The notes beneath the pieces are model-generated. The model saw nothing but the letters and a program-made list of their open reading frames with translations, was not told the DNA's origin and made no database searches. 22,431 bases of DNA from NCBI GenBank assembly GCA_964540095.1, contig CAZILH010000016.1, positions 1 to 22,431 of the forward strand, given 5' to 3'. Origin of the DNA: CALMZN01 sp964540095 (lineage in GTDB: Bacteria; Patescibacteriota; Patescibacteriia; UBA1558; GWA2-36-10). This document shows, piece by piece, positions 17,841 to 22,431 of this stretch. The translations under genes were made by a program, and so were the position numbers. The number at the start of each line of letters is the position of its first letter. Position 1 is the first letter of the stretch.

Positions 17841-18806
17841 ATGGATTATCAGCACCGCAGTGTTTTGCTTCAAGAGGTGATTCAACAATTGGCGCCACAG
17901 AAGAATCAGAATTATATTGATTGTACTTTGGGAGGCGGAGGATATAGTGAGGCAATATTGCGAAAAAATGGTCCGCACGGCAAGGTTTTGGCTCTGGAGC
18001 TTGATGAGCGGGCCATACTGCACAGCGTGCAGAAGTTAAAAAAGTATAAAGATCGTTTAATAATAATTCACGATAATTTTGTACATTTAAAGTCAGCGGT
18101 TGAAAAAAACCGTGATAAATTAGGTGAAATTTCTGGGATAGTATTTGATTTAGGATTATCATCTGATCAGCTCGATCAAGCTGGCAGGGGATTTTCTTTC
18201 AAAGACAGTGCGGATCTAGATATGCGTTTTGATGCTCAAAACCAAAAATTGACGGCTTCGGATATTGTTTTGAACTACCCAGAAAAACAAATTGAAAAAA
18301 TATTGCGGGAGTATGGCGAAGAAGTGAAGTCCAAAAAGATTGCTTCCGGGCTTATAGCTTGGCGGCAACTCAATAAACAAAAACAAAAATTTGTAAAAAC
18401 TTCCATGCTTGTCTCCGTCATACTCCGAATATTGAATATAAAAGAAACAGATTTGCCAAAATTTAGGCGCCATCCCTTAACCAAAGTTTTCCAAGCTCTG
18501 CGTCTAGAGGTAAATCAGGAGTTAGCAAATTTACAATTAGCTTTGCCACAGGCAGTTGATATCTTGGCCCCGGGCGGGCACCTGGCAGTGGTCAGTTTCC
18601 ATTCGCTGGAAGACAGGATAGTGAAGAATTTTTTTAAAGAGCAAACTGGGCTCTGCCAGTGCCCGCCCGACTCACCTATCTGCGTCTGTGATAGGCAAGC
18701 TAGCTTAAAAGTTTTGACCAAGAAGCCGATCAAGCCAAATGAGCAAGAAATAAAAGCTAATCCGCGTTGTCGCAGTGCCTTACTGCGTGTTACTCAAAAA
18801 ATATAA
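17841..18806 (+). CDS. rsmH: 16S rRNA (cytosine(1402)-N4)-methyltransferase
   Basis: Methylates N4 of C1402 in the decoding centre of 16S rRNA using S-adenosylmethionine. 321 residues, normal length. SAM-binding motif DCTLGGGGYSEAIL (27-40) with the acidic residue after the second strand (ALELD, 51-55); then the family-typical DLGLSSDQLD, RGFSF, LDMRFD, FQALRLEVNQEL and SFHSLEDRIVKNFF. The Cys-rich segment CQCPPDSPICVC near the C-terminus and the closing NPRCRSALLRV also match. The start at 17841 aligns with the standard HxSVLLxEV opening. It lies in the standard mraZ-rsmH order. Confidence 0.97.
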   Translation: MDYQHRSVLLQEVIQQLAPQKNQNYIDCTLGGGGYSEAILRKNGPHGKVLALELDERAILHSVQKLKKYKDRLIIIHDNFVHLKSAVEKNRDKLGEISGIVFDLGLSSDQLDQAGRGFSFKDSADLDMRFDAQNQKLTASDIVLNYPEKQIEKILREYGEEVKSKKIASGLIAWRQLNKQKQKFVKTSMLVSVILRILNIKETDLPKFRRHPLTKVFQALRLEVNQELANLQLALPQAVDILAPGGHLAVVSFHSLEDRIVKNFFKEQTGLCQCPPDSPICVCDRQASLKVLTKKPIKPNEQEIKANPRCRSALLRVTQKI

Positions 18807-18827
18807 AACAAAAATAAAAATAAAAAT

Positions 18828-19148
18828 ATGTCTTACAAAATTAACAAATTATCACTTTGGGAAAACATGAAGAAGTTTAGTCATTTATTTCTAATTTTGA
18901 CCATAGTTTTTTGGATGACTGGCTTGTTTTTGACCAATTACAGCAATGCCCAAAATTTGCAGCGCAGTGAACTGACCAGTAGTATTCGGCAGACCGAAGA
19001 TAAATTGCGCTTGTTGAATGCGGAGATTGGCACTTTGCAGTCAATTGAACGAGTTGAGCAGGAAAGTCAGAGATTAAATTTGGTAAAAGTTGATAATGCT
19101 AATATAATTTATTTGAGTACAGCCATAGACAAAGTGGCTTTAAAATAA
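18828..19148 (+). CDS. ftsL: FtsL-like cell division protein
   Basis: 106 residues: short cytosolic N-terminus, one membrane helix (about 19-38), then a leucine-zipper-like coiled coil (about 45-85, e.g. LTSSIRQTEDKLRLLNAEIGTLQ in two heptad-like runs). That is the bitopic layout of FtsL, which joins FtsB and FtsQ to activate FtsWI at the septum. Sequence conservation of FtsL is always low, so the call rests on topology and on its place between rsmH and ftsI. An in-frame ATG at 18867 (13 codons later) could also be the start. The 21-base gap before it contains repeated AAAAAT and no Shine-Dalgarno. Confidence 0.85.
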   Translation: MSYKINKLSLWENMKKFSHLFLILTIVFWMTGLFLTNYSNAQNLQRSELTSSIRQTEDKLRLLNAEIGTLQSIERVEQESQRLNLVKVDNANIIYLSTAIDKVALK

Positions 19149-19170
19149 TCCCAAAAGTGCCGCATAGATT

Positions 19171-20976
19171 ATGAATATCGGCCGTAATAATCAAGAACAG
19201 ACCATTGCTTTCAGGATCAATGTTTTACAAGGGATTATTTTTTTGTTTGTCTTTATAATTATTGGCCGTTTGTTTTATCTACAAATTATCAAGCACGACT
19301 ACTATGTGCAGTTGGGTTTAAATCAGCGAACAGTTGATGAAGAGGTGATTCCCGAAAGAGGGCGTATTTTTTCTTTGGCTAGCCAAAGCGAAGACGAGCT
19401 TTACCCTTTGGCCGTAAATAAAGTTTTTTATGAAATAGCTCTTGACCCCAAAATGATTACTAGGCCTCAAAATATTGCCGATATTTTGGGTAAGAATTTG
19501 GAAATAGATGTCAATGTCATCAAAGAAAAAGCCAAGCTTACTGACAAGCGCTATGAAGTGATAGCCAAAAACGTCAGTGAAGATAAGGTTAGTCGCATCA
19601 AGGATGAGCTTAATATTTTATTGGAGGATGTTAATAAGAGCTTGGCTGAGTCAAAAAAATTAATTGCTATTCAGGATTTGGGTGTAAGTCTTAAGAAATC
19701 GGTCTTACGTTTTTATCCCGATAAAGAAGTAGGTGCTCACATTTTGGGTTTTTTGGGTTTTGATGAAGATGGCGTAAGCCGAGAGGGCAAATATGGATTG
19801 GAAGGATATTTTAATAATGAACTGTCTGGTCTGTCCGGAAAGATTGTTGGCGAACAAGATGTGGCCGGAGTACTACTTTCTGATAGTCAAGGCGAACAAG
19901 CCCGGCCAGGAGTGGATGTGGTACTGACTATTGATCATACTGTCCAATATAAAGCTTGTCAGGCCTTGCGAAAAGCCGTGGAAAAAAATATGGCTGACAG
20001 TGGCACAGTGATTGTCATGGAAACAGCCACTGGGGCTATTCGCGCCATGTGTGATTATCCTAGCTTTGACCCCAATGATTACGGCAAGGTAGAAAGTCCA
20101 GAGGTTTATAATAATTTGGCAGTATTTCAAAATTATGAGCCCGGATCAGTGATGAAGGCCATTAGCATGGCTATTGCTATCAATGAAGGAAAAGTGACTC
20201 CGGAGACCAGCTATGAGGATACTGGTGAAATAAAATTTGCTTTTGGTCAGGTGATTCGCAATGCTGGCAAAAAAATATATGGCTGGTCAGATATGAAAAA
20301 AGTGTTGGCCTATTCTATCAATACGGGGATTATTTTTGCCACGCAAGATGTGCCCAATAAAGTTTTCTATGACTACATGAATAATTTTGGTTTTGGCAAA
20401 ACAAGTAATATTTTGTTGAGTCAAGAGTCGGCCGGCGACATTGGCTCGCTTGAAAAAAAAGGAGACATCTACAAGGCCACTGCTTCTTATGGCCAGGGCA
20501 TTACCGTCACTCCATTGCAGATGATCAACGCTTTTAATGTCTTGGCTAATCGTGGTAATCTGATGCAACCCTACATTATCAAAGAATTGAGGTATAATGA
20601 TCAGGTGATAGAAAGTTATCAACCAAAAATAGTTAGACAAAATGTGGTTAGCGCTAGTACAGCTTCGCAAATTTCCGCTATGTTGGTCAATGTGGTTGAC
20701 AACGAGCACGCGGTAGCTGCTCGTGTGCCGGGTTATTATGTAGCTGGCAAATCAGGTACAGCGCAAGTAGCTAATATTGGTACCAAAAAATATGATAGTA
20801 CCGTGACCATTCATAGTTTCATTGGCTTTGCTCCGGCTAGTAAGCCAAAATTTACCTTGATGACCAAACTTGACAATCCGAAGACAGCACAATATTCTGA
20901 AGGCACGGCCATTCCTTTGTTTGGAGAAATTGCCCAATTTTTAATACAATATTATAAGATAGCACCAGAACGCTAA
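19171..20976 (+). CDS. ftsI: Peptidoglycan transpeptidase FtsI (PBP3-type, class B)
   Basis: Septal class B penicillin-binding protein that crosslinks peptidoglycan at division. 601 residues: N-terminal membrane helix (about 17-38), the pedestal with VIPERGRIF (59-67) and RFYPDKEVGAHILGFLG (180-196), then the transpeptidase domain. Catalytic motifs: S326-V-M-K329 in YEPGSVMK, S382-I-N384 in YSINTG, and K527-S-G-T530 in AGKSGTAQ. All three are intact, so the enzyme should be active and beta-lactam sensitive in principle. SVMK has replaced the more common STFK. No PASTA domain. Lies one base from murF. Confidence 0.96.
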   Translation: MNIGRNNQEQTIAFRINVLQGIIFLFVFIIIGRLFYLQIIKHDYYVQLGLNQRTVDEEVIPERGRIFSLASQSEDELYPLAVNKVFYEIALDPKMITRPQNIADILGKNLEIDVNVIKEKAKLTDKRYEVIAKNVSEDKVSRIKDELNILLEDVNKSLAESKKLIAIQDLGVSLKKSVLRFYPDKEVGAHILGFLGFDEDGVSREGKYGLEGYFNNELSGLSGKIVGEQDVAGVLLSDSQGEQARPGVDVVLTIDHTVQYKACQALRKAVEKNMADSGTVIVMETATGAIRAMCDYPSFDPNDYGKVESPEVYNNLAVFQNYEPGSVMKAISMAIAINEGKVTPETSYEDTGEIKFAFGQVIRNAGKKIYGWSDMKKVLAYSINTGIIFATQDVPNKVFYDYMNNFGFGKTSNILLSQESAGDIGSLEKKGDIYKATASYGQGITVTPLQMINAFNVLANRGNLMQPYIIKELRYNDQVIESYQPKIVRQNVVSASTASQISAMLVNVVDNEHAVAARVPGYYVAGKSGTAQVANIGTKKYDSTVTIHSFIGFAPASKPKFTLMTKLDNPKTAQYSEGTAIPLFGEIAQFLIQYYKIAPER

Positions 20977-20977
20977 T

Positions 20978-22258
20978 ATGAATAAAAGACAATATCGTAA
21001 GCTTATTTCTTGGCTTTTGAAGCCATTAATCAAGGCAATAATTAAAAAATATCAGCCACGCATTATTGGTATTACGGGCTCTGTGGGCAAAACCTCGGCC
21101 AAAGAGGCGGTTTTTGCGGCCTTAAAAAATAAATATAGAGTGGGGCGCAGTGCTAAAAATTTTAACAATGAATTGGGTTTGCCTTTGGCTATTTTGGGTT
21201 CAAAAAAAAGCGGTGGTAAGAATATTTTTTCTTGGCTTGGTATAATCTTTAAGGCCTGGCGTTTGCTTTTGTTTAAAAATAAAAAATATCCGCAAGTATT
21301 GATTTTGGAAATGGGTGCTGACCGACCGGGAGATATACAGTATTTGACTAGTTTGGCCAAGCCAAACATTGCCATTATTACCACTATCGGCCAAAGCCAC
21401 TTGGAATATTTTGGTTCAGTAGAAAATATTGCCAAAGAAAAAATTAGTATTACTAAGCGTCTGGGCAGTCATGATTGGGTAATCTTCAATGGCGACGATC
21501 CATTTTTACAAAGTTTGAAAAAAAATAGTCCGGCACCAGTCAAAACATTTGGGTTAAGCGACACTTGTGATGTCAGAATTTCCAACGTACACCTTACTTT
21601 TCATAATGAAACATACGGCACCAATTTCAAGATACATTATCAAGGATCAGAATTACCAGTATTTTTACCAAATATTTTGGGTAGTCAGCATGCCATGGCC
21701 GCAGCGGCCGCCTGCACAGTGGCTTTGGTCATGGGTCTAAATTTAGTAGAGGCCACGGAAAATATTCAAAATTATCAGTCAGCTTCAGGACGCACCAAAC
21801 TTTTGCCGGGGGTGAAAAATAGCTGGTTGATTGACGATAGCTATAATTCTTCTCCACAATCTTCCAAAGTGGCTTTGGAAATCTTAAGCGAGTTGCCAAG
21901 CCAAGGCAGAAAAATTGCTGTTTTTGGTGATATGCTTGAGCTGGGTGCGGAAAGTGAAAACGATCACCGCCGGGTTGGTAAAATAATTCATGACTTGAAA
22001 ATAGATTATTTGTTTGTAGTTGGTGAGCGGTCTAGGGACATTGCCAGAGGCGCTATACAGGCCGGTATGAGTGAAGATAAAATTTTTCATTTTCCAAAAA
22101 CTCTGGAAGCCGGAATTTTTTTGCAGGAAAGATTAAAAACCGGCGATGTTGTTTTGGTCAAAGGTTCGCGGGGCATGAAAATGGAACAGATAGTTTATGA
22201 ACTTATGAGCAGGCCTTGGGAGGCCGGGGAATATTTAGTGGGGTCTGTGAAAAAATAG
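20978..22258 (+). CDS. murF: MurF-type Mur ligase lacking the N-terminal domain
   Basis: Adds D-Ala-D-Ala to the UDP-MurNAc-tripeptide (ATP-dependent) in the last cytosolic step of the peptidoglycan precursor. 426 residues. The ATP loop GITGSVGKTSAKEAV is at 31-45, whereas in E. coli MurF it lies near residue 110, so the UDP-substrate-binding N-terminal domain is absent and a short basic, hydrophobic helix replaces it. Other Mur motifs are present: ILEMGADRPGDI (109-120), IGQSHLEYFGS, DDSYNSSPQS, FGDMLELG, and KGSRGMKME near the end. An extra hydrophobic Trp-rich segment at about 83-98 is unusual and may touch the membrane. The assignment to MurF over other Mur ligases rests on DDSYNSSP and GDMLELG and on dcw context. 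Confidence 0.88.
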   Translation: MNKRQYRKLISWLLKPLIKAIIKKYQPRIIGITGSVGKTSAKEAVFAALKNKYRVGRSAKNFNNELGLPLAILGSKKSGGKNIFSWLGIIFKAWRLLLFKNKKYPQVLILEMGADRPGDIQYLTSLAKPNIAIITTIGQSHLEYFGSVENIAKEKISITKRLGSHDWVIFNGDDPFLQSLKKNSPAPVKTFGLSDTCDVRISNVHLTFHNETYGTNFKIHYQGSELPVFLPNILGSQHAMAAAAACTVALVMGLNLVEATENIQNYQSASGRTKLLPGVKNSWLIDDSYNSSPQSSKVALEILSELPSQGRKIAVFGDMLELGAESENDHRRVGKIIHDLKIDYLFVVGERSRDIARGAIQAGMSEDKIFHFPKTLEAGIFLQERLKTGDVVLVKGSRGMKMEQIVYELMSRPWEAGEYLVGSVKK

Positions 22259-22265
22259 CATAACT

Positions 22266-22294
22266 TTGACTTTTAGTTAAATTTTTGATTTAAT
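22266..22294 (+). promoter_or_regulatory. Promoter for tRNA-Glu
   Basis: TTGACT (22266-22271), 17 bp, TTTAAT (22289-22294), with TGA directly before the -10. Predicted start near 22301, about 40 bases before the mature tRNA. Confidence 0.65.
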
Positions 22295-22340
22295 ATCCAG
22301 TGTTTTAGCCCCATCCAGCCCTAGGCGGATTGGTGCTCAA

Positions 22341-22415
22341 GGCCCCATCGTCTAACGGTTAGGACATCAGGTTCTCAACCTGGTAATCAGGGTTCGATTC
22401 CCTGTGGGGTCACCA
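22341..22415 (+). tRNA. tRNA-Glu, anticodon CUC
   Basis: A complete cloverleaf with encoded CCA. Acceptor stem GGCCCCA (22341-22347) pairs with TGGGGTC (22405-22411), one G.U; D-arm with GTCTAACGGTTAGGAC; anticodon stem TCAGG/CCTGG around the loop TTCTCAA (anticodon CTC, reads GAG); T-arm CAGGG-TTCGATT-CCCTG (22388-22404); discriminator A (22412) and CCA at 22413-22415. The TCGTCTA and AGGACA elements match tRNA-Glu of other bacteria. A CUC isoacceptor normally supplements a UUC one located elsewhere. Confidence 0.95.
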
Positions 22416-22431
22416 TGGTCGCATGGCTCAG

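Noticed and set aside
20287..20709. 140-codon minus-strand ORF inside ftsI
   Set aside because: It is the complement of a confidently assigned gene with intact catalytic motifs; its product shows no domain pattern. Many other antisense frames over pgk, eno, gpmI, rsmH, ftsI and murF were rejected on the same ground.

Overview
The window looks like chromosomal DNA from a small-genome, AT-rich bacterium, most likely a member of the Patescibacteria (Candidate Phyla Radiation). This placement is inferred from gene style, gene order and composition; no marker phylogeny was run. Supporting signs are compact overlapping genes, a near-complete lack of Shine-Dalgarno sequences, short versions of core proteins (a MurF-like ligase with no N-terminal domain, a 142-residue TsaB-like protein), and many lineage-type hypotheticals. 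UGA acts as a stop (for example at 994-996), so the UGA-Gly recoding of Gracilibacteria/Absconditabacteria is not indicated.

Layout. 1-1583: the tail of an unrecognised gene, two small hypotheticals and a one-TM protein. 1561-7689: a lower-glycolysis cluster, pgk, a GIY-YIG gene with an adjacent palindromic repeat, enolase, then two consecutive overlapping genes for cofactor-independent phosphoglycerate mutase. 7694-10760: envelope genes, with a DUF212/divergent-PAP2 protein on the minus strand opposite uppP, then mltG, a HAD protein with an altered motif I, and a 61-residue protein. 10821-11610: an isolated minus-strand membrane-protein cassette (PQ-loop-like). It is clearly richer in GC than its neighbours and has a perfect consensus promoter, the only strong Shine-Dalgarno in the window and a GC-rich terminator. 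11621-12797: rplJ-rplL behind a second perfect consensus promoter, an L10-type leader and an attenuator. 12894-16037: a large minus-strand membrane protein (degenerate PP2C-like domain, TM segments, coiled coil, beta-propeller) divergent from a winged-helix/nucleotidyltransferase-like protein and a TsaB-like protein. 16096-17079: two AT-rich membrane hypotheticals. 17308-22258: a dcw cell-division cluster, mraZ-rsmH-ftsL-ftsI-murF. Last comes tRNA-Glu(CUC) with its own promoter.

How the genes work together. The glycolytic genes cover 1,3-bisphosphoglycerate to phosphoenolpyruvate. uppP, mltG, ftsI, murF and possibly the DUF212 gene belong to lipid-carrier recycling and peptidoglycan synthesis, so this cell appears to make a wall. 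The 328-bp gap before mraZ is the densest regulatory stretch: three perfect 9-bp DnaA boxes in one orientation, a palindromic repeat, a terminator with a DnaA box in its loop, a promoter, and a tandem 10-bp AAAAGTGG repeat matching known MraZ operators. Two related palindromic repeat families lie in intergenic gaps near 3.1, 12.85 and 17.2 kb.

The strongest leads are the DnaA-box cluster joined to MraZ sites at the dcw promoter, the self-contained foreign-looking PQ-loop cassette, the tandem iPGM pair, and the catalytically dead PP2C-like/propeller membrane protein with its divergent regulator-like partner.
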